In this document: piece by piece, positions 44,156 through 52,401 of the stretch | Position numbering within the stretch: the stretch's first letter is position 1 | Layout of the letters: every line of letters starts with the position of its first letter | Source of the DNA: Candidatus Paralachnospira caecorum | GTDB lineage: Bacteria > Bacillota > Clostridia > Lachnospirales > Lachnospiraceae | DNA: 64,000 nucleotides | Direction of reading: 5' to 3' | Assembly: GCA_904379015.1 (NCBI GenBank) | Contig: CAJFHG010000009.1 | Location: 1-64,000 of the forward strand | Position numbers and translations under genes: made by a program | The notes under the pieces: generated by a model | Told to the model about the DNA's origin: nothing | Databases searched by the model: none | What the model saw: the letters and a program-made list of their open reading frames with translations, nothing else

Positions 44156-44659
44156 TTATTCCCTTGGAATCCCAAGGGTATCCATCAGGAGTTTCTGCCG
44201 CGCTTCCATCAGAAGCCTGTCCTGCTCTTCCATATGGTCATACCCCATCAGATGGAGCATACTGTGGGCAGTGAGAAACGCAAGCTCCCGTACCAGAGAG
44301 TGGCCGTAGGCCTCCGCCTGCTCTCTGATCTTTTCCACATTCAGGATGATATCTCCCAGCAGGAGCTCTCCCGTCTCCGGATTGAAGCAGTCAAAATTCT
44401 CTTCCTCTTCCAGAAATGAAAAGTCTGCCGGACTCTGATATTCTGCCATGGGAAAGGACAATACATCTGTTGTCCTGTCGATTCCCCTGAACTCCCGGTT
44501 GATTTCCCGCACCCGCTCCGCGTCCGTCAGCGTTACGCTGACTTCTGCTTCATAAGGACAGCTTTCCTGGTCAAGAGCGGCATCGATTACTTTTTTGATG
44601 ATGTCTTCATAAGGAATGTCAAGAAGCGCTTCTGCTTCATAGGATATTTCGTAGGTCAT
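44156..44659 (-). CDS. ybeY: rRNA maturation endoribonuclease YbeY
   Basis: Metal-dependent RNase involved in 16S 3'-end processing and ribosome quality control. The zinc motif HSMLHLMGYDH (H-x3-H-x5-H) and NREFRGIDRTTDVLSFPM and LGDIILNVEKI are present. 167 residues from ATG 44659, preceded by AGGAG; the ORF-track start at 44719 lies in phoH. phoH-ybeY is a near-universal pair. Confidence 0.96.
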   Translation of the reverse strand: MTYEISYEAEALLDIPYEDIIKKVIDAALDQESCPYEAEVSVTLTDAERVREINREFRGIDRTTDVLSFPMAEYQSPADFSFLEEEENFDCFNPETGELLLGDIILNVEKIREQAEAYGHSLVRELAFLTAHSMLHLMGYDHMEEQDRLLMEARQKLLMDTLGIPRE

Positions 44660-44693
44660 CCGTCTCCTCGCGTTCTTTTCCGCATCATGATCA

Positions 44694-45731
44694 TCATGAT
44701 TCTTTTCTGTAGGGACCATACTGGCCGTACTGATTGTGCTGATTCATCCGTGTTCCGCCATGGGAGCGGTTTTTCGCCTCTTCCGCTTTCTCAAAGGCCT
44801 TGACAATATCTTTTACGATCTTGTTGCGGACCACATCCCGGTTATTAAGACGGACAATCGAAATCCCCTCAATGGAATTCAGGATCGACGCGCATTTCTC
44901 CAAACCGGAATCCACACTCTTGGGAAGATCGATCTGGGTCACATCTCCCGTCAGCACCATTTTTGAACCCTCACCGAGACGGGTCAGAGCCATTTTCAGA
45001 GTAGAAAGGGAAGCGTTCTGGCTCTCATCAATGATCACTCTGGCCCTGTTCAGAGTGCGTCCGCGCATATAAGCCAGAGGCGCGATCTCGATCGTTCCTC
45101 TCTCCCGGAGTTTTTCCACTTTGTCGCCGCCGTACATGTCGAACAGCGCGTCCTGAAGAGGCCGCAGATAAGGATCCACCTTCTGAGCCAGATCGCCGGG
45201 CAGAAATCCCAGCCGCTCTTCTCCTGCTTCAATTGCGGGGCGGCTCATGATGATCCGGTCGATCTCGCCGTCTTTCAGCTCCTGAACTGCCTGAGCAACC
45301 GCAAGATAAGTCTTCCCCGTTCCGGCAGGACCGATGCAGATCGTCACAGTGCTGTCCTTCAGGGCTTTTACATAATTTTTCTGTCCCAGTGTTTTGCAGC
45401 GGATCGGCGTCCCCTTATAAGTTACCGCCACAACATCTTTCATGGCCTGAAAGGTTTCATCTATGTGATCTTCCGCCGCTTCTTCAATCAGGCGGTAAAC
45501 AGTCTCTCTGTTGATGTCCTCACCCTGATTGTATAATGCCTGCATGGTCTGCACGACCTTCGCGGCCCGCGATACCATCGCGTCATTTTCACCTTTGATC
45601 TCCGCCACAGAATCCCGCATGATCGCAGAAACAGTAAAGGCTTTTTCGATGATCCGAAGATAACTGTCCTGGGTCCCGAATACGGCCTGCTGCTGTTCAA
45701 TGGAGGAAAATTCCAGCTGTTCTGTATGCAA
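44694..45731 (-). CDS. phoH: PhoH-like ATPase
   Basis: 345 residues: a short KH-like N-terminal part and a PhoH ATPase domain with Walker A in GPAGTGKTYLAVAQAV, Walker B in ARVIIDESQNAS, and GFLPGDLAQKVDPYLRPLQDALFDM. Start is TTG 45731 with AAGGAG 9-10 nt upstream. PhoH-like proteins are thought to act in RNA metabolism with YbeY. The gene is first after a strong promoter. Confidence 0.95.
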   Translation of the reverse strand: MHTEQLEFSSIEQQQAVFGTQDSYLRIIEKAFTVSAIMRDSVAEIKGENDAMVSRAAKVVQTMQALYNQGEDINRETVYRLIEEAAEDHIDETFQAMKDVVAVTYKGTPIRCKTLGQKNYVKALKDSTVTICIGPAGTGKTYLAVAQAVQELKDGEIDRIIMSRPAIEAGEERLGFLPGDLAQKVDPYLRPLQDALFDMYGGDKVEKLRERGTIEIAPLAYMRGRTLNRARVIIDESQNASLSTLKMALTRLGEGSKMVLTGDVTQIDLPKSVDSGLEKCASILNSIEGISIVRLNNRDVVRNKIVKDIVKAFEKAEEAKNRSHGGTRMNQHNQYGQYGPYRKES

Positions 45732-45767
45732 ATGCCTCGCTCCTTCCTTGCGTAAAAAACAACCTAT

Positions 45768-45796
45768 ATTATAATAAAAAAGAAAGAGCCTTGCAA
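45768..45796 (-). promoter_or_regulatory. phoH operon promoter
   Basis: Minus-strand TTGCAA (45791-45796), 17 nt, perfect TATAAT (45768-45773), about 37 nt before the TTG start. It probably drives phoH-ybeY-flippase. Confidence 0.72.
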
Positions 45797-45812
45797 GTCC
45801 TTATTTCCGCAG

Positions 45813-46694
45813 TCAGTCCGGCTCCGTTCCGTCTGCTGCCCGGATCCGTCTGATCAGGGCAGCCCATCGTTTCCGTTCTTCCTTTCTGCAGATAAAATGG
45901 TAAAGGGCGGTTCCCTCCGGATCCAGGATAGGAATGACGATCCGGTTTTCCGGACGGCCGTCCCAGCGCATGGTCAGATTTGAAACAAAGCACGGAAGCG
46001 CCGAGGCCTGCACGAGCTCCTGGAAATCCTCCTGTTCATGCTGGACAAGCGCTCTGGTCATCGGCATTTTTTCCCTGCAGACATCCCTCCAGAATCCGAT
46101 CCGGGAAAACAGCAGCACACTTTCTCCATCCAGATCCTTGAAATAAAGTCCCTTGGAAGATGCCATCGGATGAGCCGGTGGCAGCGAAAAATAAAGCTGC
46201 TCTTTTTCAAAGGGAAAACAATACAGATTCTCCGCTTCCTGGGCAAATGGAAGAATGATAAACTGGTAAATTCCCTGCCTCAGACCTTCCAGAAGAGTCT
46301 GTGCATCTTTCATTTCAGATGAAACAGCCATTTCCGGATACAGCCCTGAAACGGCCTGCGCCAGTTCCCACATCGGCGCCGGCGCGCAGGAGCCGATGGA
46401 AATGGTACGCTGACTGCGGTCAAACGCACGCACCTGCTCCACCAGGTCGCCGGCCTGTCTGATCACTCTCCGGGCCTGATCAACAGCAAGCTCGCCGTTT
46501 TTATTGAGACTGATCTTGTTTTTCTGCCGGTCAAACAGCGTGACCTGCAGGACTTCTTCCAGCTTCTGCACAGAACGGCTCAGAGCCGGCTGTGAAAGAT
46601 GCAGACGTTCTGCCGCTCCCGATATGGTTCCGCATTCCGCGACGGCGATCAGCTGGATCAGCTGATATAATTCCGGAAGTCCTGTCATATCCAT
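45813..46694 (-). CDS. LysR-family transcriptional regulator
   Basis: 293 residues. The N-terminal winged helix-turn-helix (LYQLIQLIAVAECGTISGAAERLHLSQPALSRSVQKLEEVLQVTLFDR) is typical of LysR; residues about 90-290 form the effector domain. ATG 46694 has AGAGGTG upstream; the longer TTG start at 46718 does not. It is divergent from a ferredoxin-nitroreductase gene, its likely target. The inducer is unknown. Confidence 0.93.
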   Translation of the reverse strand: MDMTGLPELYQLIQLIAVAECGTISGAAERLHLSQPALSRSVQKLEEVLQVTLFDRQKNKISLNKNGELAVDQARRVIRQAGDLVEQVRAFDRSQRTISIGSCAPAPMWELAQAVSGLYPEMAVSSEMKDAQTLLEGLRQGIYQFIILPFAQEAENLYCFPFEKEQLYFSLPPAHPMASSKGLYFKDLDGESVLLFSRIGFWRDVCREKMPMTRALVQHEQEDFQELVQASALPCFVSNLTMRWDGRPENRIVIPILDPEGTALYHFICRKEERKRWAALIRRIRAADGTEPD

Positions 46695-46750
46695 ACTTGT
46701 ACACCTCTTTTCAAACAATCCTGTTGCTATGCATTTTGATTATAGCATAT

Positions 46751-46769
46751 TTCCGATCCGGTATCGTAA
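46751..46769. promoter_or_regulatory. Candidate LysR binding site
   Basis: TTCCGATCCGGTATCGTAA is an imperfect palindrome (CGAT-N5-ATCG core, flanked by TT/AA) of the T-N11-A kind between the divergent lysR and nitroreductase genes. A TAGAAT -10-like box follows at 46787-46792 with no good -35, as expected for an activated promoter. Confidence 0.4.
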
Positions 46770-46823
46770 TTTTTTTAGTTTTATGATAGAATAAAGTAAA
46801 CAAAGCGATAGGGAGGATAGACG

Positions 46824-47618
46824 ATGATCAAAATTCATCAAGAAACATGTATTGGATGCGGTAAATGTGTAAACGACTGTCCATCTCTCAATCTGCGCCT
46901 GAAAAATGGGAAAGCCGAGGTGAAAGAGAACTGCCTGATGTGCGGACACTGCTATGCGGTCTGTCCTGTCGGGGCTGTAGAAATGCCGGATGAATATCTG
47001 ACTGAGGATGAGGAACTGTGCGATGGAAAAACACCGGCTCTGGATCCGGAAATATTTTTGCACAGCATCAAATGCCGCAGAAGTATCCGCCAGTATCAGG
47101 AAACGCCAGTAGAGCAAAACGTTCTGGAAAAACTCTTGCAGGCAGGACGCTATACCGCCACTGCGAAGAACAATCAGGAGTGTCATTTTGTATTTGTTCA
47201 GCAGGAACGAGAGTTCCTGAAAGAACAGGTCTGGAATTATATTGAAGAAAAAATAAAAGAATATGGGACGGAAATTCCCGAAAACTACCGGCCGTATGCT
47301 TCTTTCAGCGAAAGACGAAAAAAGAATCCTTCTGATGATTATCTGTTTCGAAATTCTCCTGTAATTGTGTTTATCGCGTCTGACTGGCCTTTAGACGCAG
47401 GACTTGCGGCACAGAACATGGAAATGATGGCAGTTTCATTGGGGCTGGGCGTTTTGTACAACGGGTATCTGGCACGTATTGCTGAAGAGAACAAAGCGTT
47501 AAAAGACTGGATGGGAATTGGAAACGTAACTATAAAAGCATGCCTGTTAATCGGATATCCGGCAGTAAAATATCACAGAAGCGCGCCGCGGAAAGAAGCC
47601 AGGGTATTCTGGAAATAA
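46824..47618 (+). CDS. Ferredoxin-nitroreductase fusion protein
   Basis: 264 residues. The N-terminal 60 residues hold two [4Fe-4S] motifs (CIGCGKCVNDCP and CLMCGHCYAVCP); the rest is an FMN nitroreductase domain (KCRRSIRQYQETPVEQNVLEKLLQAGRY ... GLGVLYNGYL). Such fusions are common in anaerobes and likely move electrons from ferredoxin-level donors to a flavin-bound substrate. The substrate is unknown. GGGAGG precedes ATG 46824. Probably controlled by the divergent LysR protein. Confidence 0.92.
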   Translation: MIKIHQETCIGCGKCVNDCPSLNLRLKNGKAEVKENCLMCGHCYAVCPVGAVEMPDEYLTEDEELCDGKTPALDPEIFLHSIKCRRSIRQYQETPVEQNVLEKLLQAGRYTATAKNNQECHFVFVQQEREFLKEQVWNYIEEKIKEYGTEIPENYRPYASFSERRKKNPSDDYLFRNSPVIVFIASDWPLDAGLAAQNMEMMAVSLGLGVLYNGYLARIAEENKALKDWMGIGNVTIKACLLIGYPAVKYHRSAPRKEARVFWK

Positions 47619-47635
47619 TTGCGATCAATAGCATT

Positions 47636-47696
47636 TCAAAAAATGACCTTCTGTAATTGACATGATATTATTATCATACAGAAGGTCATTTTACAT
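47636..47696. terminator. Strong bidirectional terminator
   Basis: AAATGACCTTCTGTA (47641-47655) pairs perfectly with TACAGAAGGTCATTT (47677-47691), and the loop contains a second hairpin (ATGATA/TATCAT). Flanking A-run and T-run give a U-tract on both strands, including six T on the minus strand. It serves the plus-strand nitroreductase gene and the minus-strand coiled-coil gene. Confidence 0.85.
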
Positions 47697-47780
47697 TATA
47701 AAGCTGATAAAGAATATTGATTCCTTCACACAGCTTTTTTATCTTTCGCAGTTTCCTGTTATATTCTTATCTTATGTATT

Positions 47781-48641
47781 TCAGCCCTCTAATCCGGCTG
47801 CCATCTTATAGCTTTTGATTTCCCTGATCTCTGCTGTATTTCGTGCAATTTGATTTCCGTGCATCTCTACTTTTCCTTCAATAACCTGCATTCTGTCCTT
47901 CATGTCCACATTGAATTCCCGTTGATTCACATAAAACTCTTCCAACAGGTCATAATTGCGGTTCACCGTATTCTGCAGCATATCGATTTTACCATCCATG
48001 GTAACAGTACAGTCCTTCAGTACCGCGACATCATCTTTCAGGATAATGACTTCGCCTTTCAGCTCTGACATATCACTCTTCAGAACTGCGACATCGTCCT
48101 TCAGGATAATGATTTCACCTTTCAGTTCCGATACATCGCTCTTCAGAACTGCGACATCGTCCTTCAGGATAATGATTTCACCTTTCAGTTCCGATACATC
48201 GCTCTTCAGGCCTGCAACATCCTCTTTCAGGATAAAGACTTCACCTTTTAGCTCTGACATATCGCTCTTCAGAACTGCGACATCGTCTTTCAGGATAATG
48301 ATTTCACCTTTCAGTTCCGATACATCGCTCTTCAGAATCGCGACATCCTCTTTCAGGATAATGACTTCACCTTTTAGCTCTGATACATCACTCTGCAGGA
48401 CTATGACATCATCCTTCAGTTCCGATACATCGCTCTTCAGAACCGCGACGTCATCCTTCAGGACAATGATCTCCTGTTTCAGTTCTGACACATCGTCCTT
48501 CAATTCCGCAACATCTTCTTTTAGCAGTGAGATATCACGTTTGATTGGTTCTAGTTTTTCATCCAGTTTTTCATCCAGTTTTTTATCCAACTTTTCATCT
48601 AACAGTACGGCTATCATTCTCAAATCTTCCTGTGTCAGCAT
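47781..48641 (-). CDS. Coiled-coil protein made of 21-residue repeats
   Basis: 286 residues, no signal peptide or membrane helix. An N-terminal segment with repeated LDEKLDKK units leads into about six copies of a 21-residue unit (consensus ILKDDVAVLKSDVSELKGEII), three exact heptads with Leu/Val/Ile at the a and d positions, plus shorter copies. The last 80 residues are a non-repeated helical region (MDGKIDMLQNTVNRNYDLLEEFYVN ...). It should form a long rod, probably an oligomer. No function can be assigned. AAGGGGGTGAG lies ahead of ATG 48641; a tiny out-of-frame ATG-AAA-TGC-TGA overlaps the start. It has its own promoter. Confidence 0.8.
   Translation of the reverse strand: MLTQEDLRMIAVLLDEKLDKKLDEKLDEKLEPIKRDISLLKEDVAELKDDVSELKQEIIVLKDDVAVLKSDVSELKDDVIVLQSDVSELKGEVIILKEDVAILKSDVSELKGEIIILKDDVAVLKSDMSELKGEVFILKEDVAGLKSDVSELKGEIIILKDDVAVLKSDVSELKGEIIILKDDVAVLKSDMSELKGEVIILKDDVAVLKDCTVTMDGKIDMLQNTVNRNYDLLEEFYVNQREFNVDMKDRMQVIEGKVEMHGNQIARNTAEIREIKSYKMAAGLEG
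48015..48500 (-). repeat. 63-bp tandem repeats inside the coiled-coil gene
   Basis: Near-identical 63-nt blocks (three heptads each) follow one another, with several copies differing at only a few positions, plus one 42-nt shortened block near 48365-48420. High DNA-level identity points to recent copy-number change by recombination or slippage, not only protein-level constraint. Confidence 0.8.
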
Positions 48642-48671
48642 TTCATCTCACCCCCTTTCTGTGTTGGTGTC

Positions 48672-48701
48672 TATTATATTCCGACTAATTGTGACAAGTC
48701 A
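48672..48701 (-). promoter_or_regulatory. Promoter of the coiled-coil gene
   Basis: Minus-strand TTGACT (48696-48701), 18-nt spacer, perfect TATAAT (48672-48677), 30 nt before the start codon. Confidence 0.7.
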
Positions 48702-48778
48702 AGGCTTTCAGAGAAAAACATATAGCAAATAATAAATTCTATAAGCCTGTACTCTTTTTATTCGAGTCAGTTTATCAA

Positions 48779-48824
48779 AACAAAATACCGGATCCAGAAT
48801 CTGTATGAGTTCTGAACCCGGTAT
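48779..48824 (-). terminator. Terminator after metF
   Basis: On the minus strand ATACCGG..CAGAA pairs with TTCTG..CCGGTAT (48785-48799 with 48810-48824, two mismatched positions) and is followed by TTTTGTTTTG. It ends the rnfC2-metV-metF transcript. Confidence 0.7.
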
Positions 48825-48892
48825 CATATAAATGAATGTCCTGTTTACTGTTCCGGCGGCAGCAGGCTGCCTTCCGGACATGTCTGCGTCAG

Positions 48893-49771
48893 TCAGATTC
48901 CGGCCTGTTTAAGAAGCTCCGGTACCTTTGACTCCCAGCCCAGTGCCATGATATGAACACCCTGGCAGTAAGGCTTACATTCTTTGATAATGCGCGCGGC
49001 GATCTCTACTCCGGTGATGCCCGCTTTTGTCTTTTCTTTATCCTTTTTCAGTTCCTCAATCATTTCATCAGGAACATGGATTCCGGCAACATTATTATTC
49101 ATGAATTTCGCCATACCCGCTGACTTGGGAATGATGATGCCAACCTGGACCGGCTTTCCAAATTCTTTTGCCTTTTCCATGAATTTAATGAATTTCTCCG
49201 GCTCAAAAACTGCCTGAGTCTGGAAGTAATCCGCGCCCGCACGAACCTTGCGCTCCATTTTTGCAAGCTGTGCGTCAACAGAATCGCTGCAGGGAGATAC
49301 CACCGCGCCTTTGGCAAATTTCGGCGGTTCACCGACCAGTTCGTTTCCGCCCAGATCCACACCCTCTTCCAGCTTTGTAACAGCATGGATCAGGGAAACA
49401 GAATCCAGATCAAAAACGGGCTTTGCCTGGGGATGGTCGCCCAGCTTGGTATGATCGCCTGTCAGAAGAAGCAGGTTCTCAATTCCAAACATCGCAGCGC
49501 TCAGAAGATCTGACTGCAGGGCAATACGGTTTCTGTCGCGGCAGGTCAGCTGATAAATCGGCGTCAGTCCCTCATCCTTCAGTGCCTTGCACATCGCCAG
49601 AGAACCAAGACGCATAACGGAGGACTGATTATCTGTCACGTTAACTGCAGTAATGCCGCTCAGATAAGTCTTTGCTTCTTCCAGTAAATGCTCTACGTGA
49701 AATCCCTTGGGCGGTCCCACTTCCGCAGAGACAACAAATTCACCACGTTCAAATAACTCCGTAATCTTCAT
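48893..49771 (-). CDS. metF: Methylenetetrahydrofolate reductase, catalytic subunit MetF
   Basis: Reduces 5,10-methylene-THF to 5-methyl-THF on a flavin. 292 residues of the MTHFR TIM barrel: FVVSAEVGPPKGFHVEHLLEEA at the start, VTDNQSSVMRLGSLAMCKAL, YQLTCRDRNRIALQSDLL, LLLLTGDHTKLGDHP and GADYFQTQAVFEPEKF. There is no fused C-terminal domain, as in bacterial short forms. It is the last gene of rnfC2-metV-metF, so its electrons probably come through those Fe-S/flavin partners. Confidence 0.95.
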   Translation of the reverse strand: MKITELFERGEFVVSAEVGPPKGFHVEHLLEEAKTYLSGITAVNVTDNQSSVMRLGSLAMCKALKDEGLTPIYQLTCRDRNRIALQSDLLSAAMFGIENLLLLTGDHTKLGDHPQAKPVFDLDSVSLIHAVTKLEEGVDLGGNELVGEPPKFAKGAVVSPCSDSVDAQLAKMERKVRAGADYFQTQAVFEPEKFIKFMEKAKEFGKPVQVGIIIPKSAGMAKFMNNNVAGIHVPDEMIEELKKDKEKTKAGITGVEIAARIIKECKPYCQGVHIMALGWESKVPELLKQAGI

Positions 49772-49811
49772 TATACATTGCTCCTAATCATTTTAAATTT
49801 TAACACGTTCT

Positions 49812-50435
49812 TTATTTGGAAACTTCGTCATCTGTTGCAAAATTCCGTACCTGAGTCGGGCATTTCAATACGTCCAGGCGTCCCAGCTTCTCAAGCCGTC
49901 TGTAGATGCGCTCCCAGCCGCACTCCATGTTGCTGTCCACTTCGCATTTTCCGTTTTTCGCACCGCCGCACTGTCCGTTGACCAGACTCTTGGAGCAGGC
50001 AGTGATCGGGCAGATTCCGCCGGTCAGATTCAGATAGCATTCGCCGCACTGGTCGCACTTGTACTCCAGAGGCGTCACGCCCTGGAATCCGGGAAGCGGA
50101 TACGTATCGCAGGCTGCGCAGACTTTTTTCTCTTCCAGGTAGCCCGCCACTGTCTGCACACCAACGCCGCAGGAGAACACAAGCACCACATCGGCCGCTT
50201 TGATCTCATCCATATGCTTCTGAAGCCGCAGCTCCATATTCTCCGGATTGCATATGTAATCAGTGGTGATCATTCCGGTCACATTTCCGCCGGCAGCCAG
50301 TTCCTTCTGAAGCTCTGTTGCCTCTTTCTCCGGAAAATGAACTTCCTTGCAGCCCACACAGTTAATGATAAAAACCTTTTTTCCTTCTGTCAGCGCTGCA
50401 ATGGTTTCTCTGGATTTTAATTCGGTAATCAGCAT
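49812..50435 (-). CDS. metV: MetV-type zinc/Fe-S partner of methylenetetrahydrofolate reductase
   Basis: 207 residues of the MTHFR-C/MetV family. The N-terminal half is a Rossmann-like region with VFIINCVGCKEVHFPEKEA and VVLVFSCGVGVQTVA; the C-terminal half is Cys-rich: CDQCGECYL, GGICPITACSKSLVNGQCGGAKNGKCEVD and MECGWERIYRRLEKLGRL. MetV is known as the small subunit of MetFV in acetogens. It lies 1 nt after rnfC2 and 40 nt before metF. The same domain is duplicated at the N terminus of RnfC2. Confidence 0.92.
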   Translation of the reverse strand: MLITELKSRETIAALTEGKKVFIINCVGCKEVHFPEKEATELQKELAAGGNVTGMITTDYICNPENMELRLQKHMDEIKAADVVLVFSCGVGVQTVAGYLEEKKVCAACDTYPLPGFQGVTPLEYKCDQCGECYLNLTGGICPITACSKSLVNGQCGGAKNGKCEVDSNMECGWERIYRRLEKLGRLDVLKCPTQVRNFATDDEVSK

Positions 50436-50436
50436 A

Positions 50437-52401
50437 TCACTTCATCCCCCTTACTGCGTTTTTCCCGGCCTTAATCTTAGTAACCAGCGGAATCTTGGAG
50501 GAGCAGATATATTCACAGCATCTGCACTCGATACAATCCATGACATTCTTGTCCTTCATGCCCTGCCAGTTCTCTTCATCCGCAAATTTTGCAAAATACA
50601 GAGGAGAAAGTTCCATCGGACACACATCCATGCAGCGGCCGCATTTGATACAGGGCTGTTCCGCCGTATGATCCGTATCCACCGCAATGATTCCGTTGGA
50701 GCCTTTCATGATCGGCACATTCAGATCAGAGAGGACAAATCCCATCATTGGTCCGCCTGCTTTGAATGTCACCTCATCGTCGCCGGTCACTCCGCCGCAG
50801 TAATCAACCAGATCTTTCGTATTGGTACCGATCTTCACAATAAAGTTGCCCGGATTCTTCAGTCTCTCGCCGGTCACCGTCACCACACGCTCTACCAGAG
50901 GCATTCCCTTCTGGATCGCGTCCGAAATAGCTTTTGTGGTGCTGATGTTGCTTACAACGCAGCCCACATCTGCCGGCAGACCGCCGCTGGGCACCTTCCT
51001 TCCCGTCACGCGCTTGATCAGCATCTTCTCAGCGCCCTGGGGATATTTTGTCTTCGCCACAACCACGTCAAGATTGCTGTATCCCGCGGTTTTTTCTTTC
51101 ATCAGCTCAATGGCATCCGGCTTGTTATCCTCGATGACGATCAGACCCTTCTCAGCGCCCACTGCTTTGATGATCGCCTGAAGCCCGAAGACCACATCAT
51201 CGGCAAATTCCAGAAGCACTCTGTGATCCGCGGTCAGAAGCGGCTCACACTCGCAGCCGTTGAGCAGAATCGTATCTACCGGCTTGGCAGGCTTCAGCTT
51301 CACAGATGTGGGGAATCCTGCGCCGCCCATACCTACGATGCCGGCTTCCTTTACAATCTCTACAATCTCGTCCGGAGTCAGGCTGTCCAGATCTTTATGA
51401 GGCTGAACAGAATCGTCCAGAGTATTTTTTCCGTCGGAACGGATCACCACAGACAGACATTCGCCTCTTGTGGCATGTCCGCGGTTTTCAATCGCGACTA
51501 CGGTTCCGCTGACGCTGGAATGGATGGGACTGCTGATAAAGGCCGCCGCTTCGCCGATCTTCTGTCCGACCTTTACGGTATCGCCCACCTGTACAACAGG
51601 ATTTGCCGGAGCCCCCGCGTGCATGGACAGAGGAATCACCACCTCTTCCGGATCCGGGAATCTCTGCAGCGCCATTCCCTCTGTGAATTCTTTGCGTTCT
51701 GCAGGATGAACGCCGCCATAATATCCGTCCAGACGATTTTCACGAATGGATTTCACATAGTCATTCACAAATTTGAAATTAACCTTAGAATAATCACGCA
51801 GCTGGACCGGCTGGTTCAGGAACTCTTCCAGGCGTCCCTGCTTTTCCAGTCTTTTATAAATCTTTTCCCATGCGCAGTCTTTACTGCTGTCTACTTCACA
51901 TTTTCCGTTCTTCGCGCCGCCGCACTGTCCGTTGACCAGACTCTTGGAACAGTCAACGATCGGACAGACACCTCCTGTGATGTTCAGGAAGCACTGCGCG
52001 CACGCGTCGCACTTGCGCTCTGTCAGAGCCATACCGTGATATCCTGTATAATTCAGAGAATTGCTGGCCGCATATACAGGTTTTTCCGCCAGATCCGCAA
52101 CGGTCTGAATGCCCAGTCCGCAGGAGATCACAAACACATGCTCCGTTCCTTCCGGAATCATATCCTGCAGTTTTTTCTCAGTCTGGGTTTTGTTGCACAG
52201 GAAATCAACCCTTGCGCTGCCTGTAACAGTCTTCCCGTTTTCCGCAGCGATCTTTTCAAACTCACTGCACTCCGGCTCTTCAAGCGTTTCAAATTCCTTG
52301 AAACACTTGTTGCAGGCAATGATGAACAGATTGTCTTTATCGGCCAATAATGATTCCAGTTCATCATTCCTCTTCAGCTTATACTTGGTATAGTTTTCCA
52401 A
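50437..52401 (-). CDS. rnfC2: RnfC2-like electron-input subunit with N-terminal MetV-like domain
   Basis: 654 residues. Residues about 1-215 repeat the MetV fold and Cys set (CDACAQCFL, GGVCPIVDCSKSLVNGQCGGAKNGKCEVD). Residues about 250-570 match RnfC/NuoF: VKEAGIVGMGGAGFPTSVKL, LLNGCECEPLLTADHR; then two [4Fe-4S] motifs, CIKCGRCMDVCP and CIECRCCEYICSS. Size agrees with the 72-kDa RnfC2 of the acetogen MTHFR complex, where it takes electrons from NADH. Start is TTG 52401 with GGAAGGTGAG upstream. No rnfABDEG genes are near, so this is not the membrane Rnf complex. Confidence 0.88.
   Translation of the reverse strand: MENYTKYKLKRNDELESLLADKDNLFIIACNKCFKEFETLEEPECSEFEKIAAENGKTVTGSARVDFLCNKTQTEKKLQDMIPEGTEHVFVISCGLGIQTVADLAEKPVYAASNSLNYTGYHGMALTERKCDACAQCFLNITGGVCPIVDCSKSLVNGQCGGAKNGKCEVDSSKDCAWEKIYKRLEKQGRLEEFLNQPVQLRDYSKVNFKFVNDYVKSIRENRLDGYYGGVHPAERKEFTEGMALQRFPDPEEVVIPLSMHAGAPANPVVQVGDTVKVGQKIGEAAAFISSPIHSSVSGTVVAIENRGHATRGECLSVVIRSDGKNTLDDSVQPHKDLDSLTPDEIVEIVKEAGIVGMGGAGFPTSVKLKPAKPVDTILLNGCECEPLLTADHRVLLEFADDVVFGLQAIIKAVGAEKGLIVIEDNKPDAIELMKEKTAGYSNLDVVVAKTKYPQGAEKMLIKRVTGRKVPSGGLPADVGCVVSNISTTKAISDAIQKGMPLVERVVTVTGERLKNPGNFIVKIGTNTKDLVDYCGGVTGDDEVTFKAGGPMMGFVLSDLNVPIMKGSNGIIAVDTDHTAEQPCIKCGRCMDVCPMELSPLYFAKFADEENWQGMKDKNVMDCIECRCCEYICSSKIPLVTKIKAGKNAVRGMK

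Noticed and set aside
48015-48500. Possible CRISPR array from regular repeats
   Set aside because: Repeats are contiguous 63-bp coding units without unique spacers.
47956-48732. 258-residue Ser/Phe-rich repeated plus-strand ORF
   Set aside because: Mirror of the 63-bp repeats in the coiled-coil gene, which has the promoter, ribosome binding site and heptad logic.
50347-52350. 667-residue plus-strand ORF
   Set aside because: Antisense to rnfC2 and the start of metV, whose motifs are unambiguous.
50437-52401. Part of a membrane Rnf complex
   Set aside because: No rnfA, B, D, E or G genes nearby; the neighbours are metV and metF.
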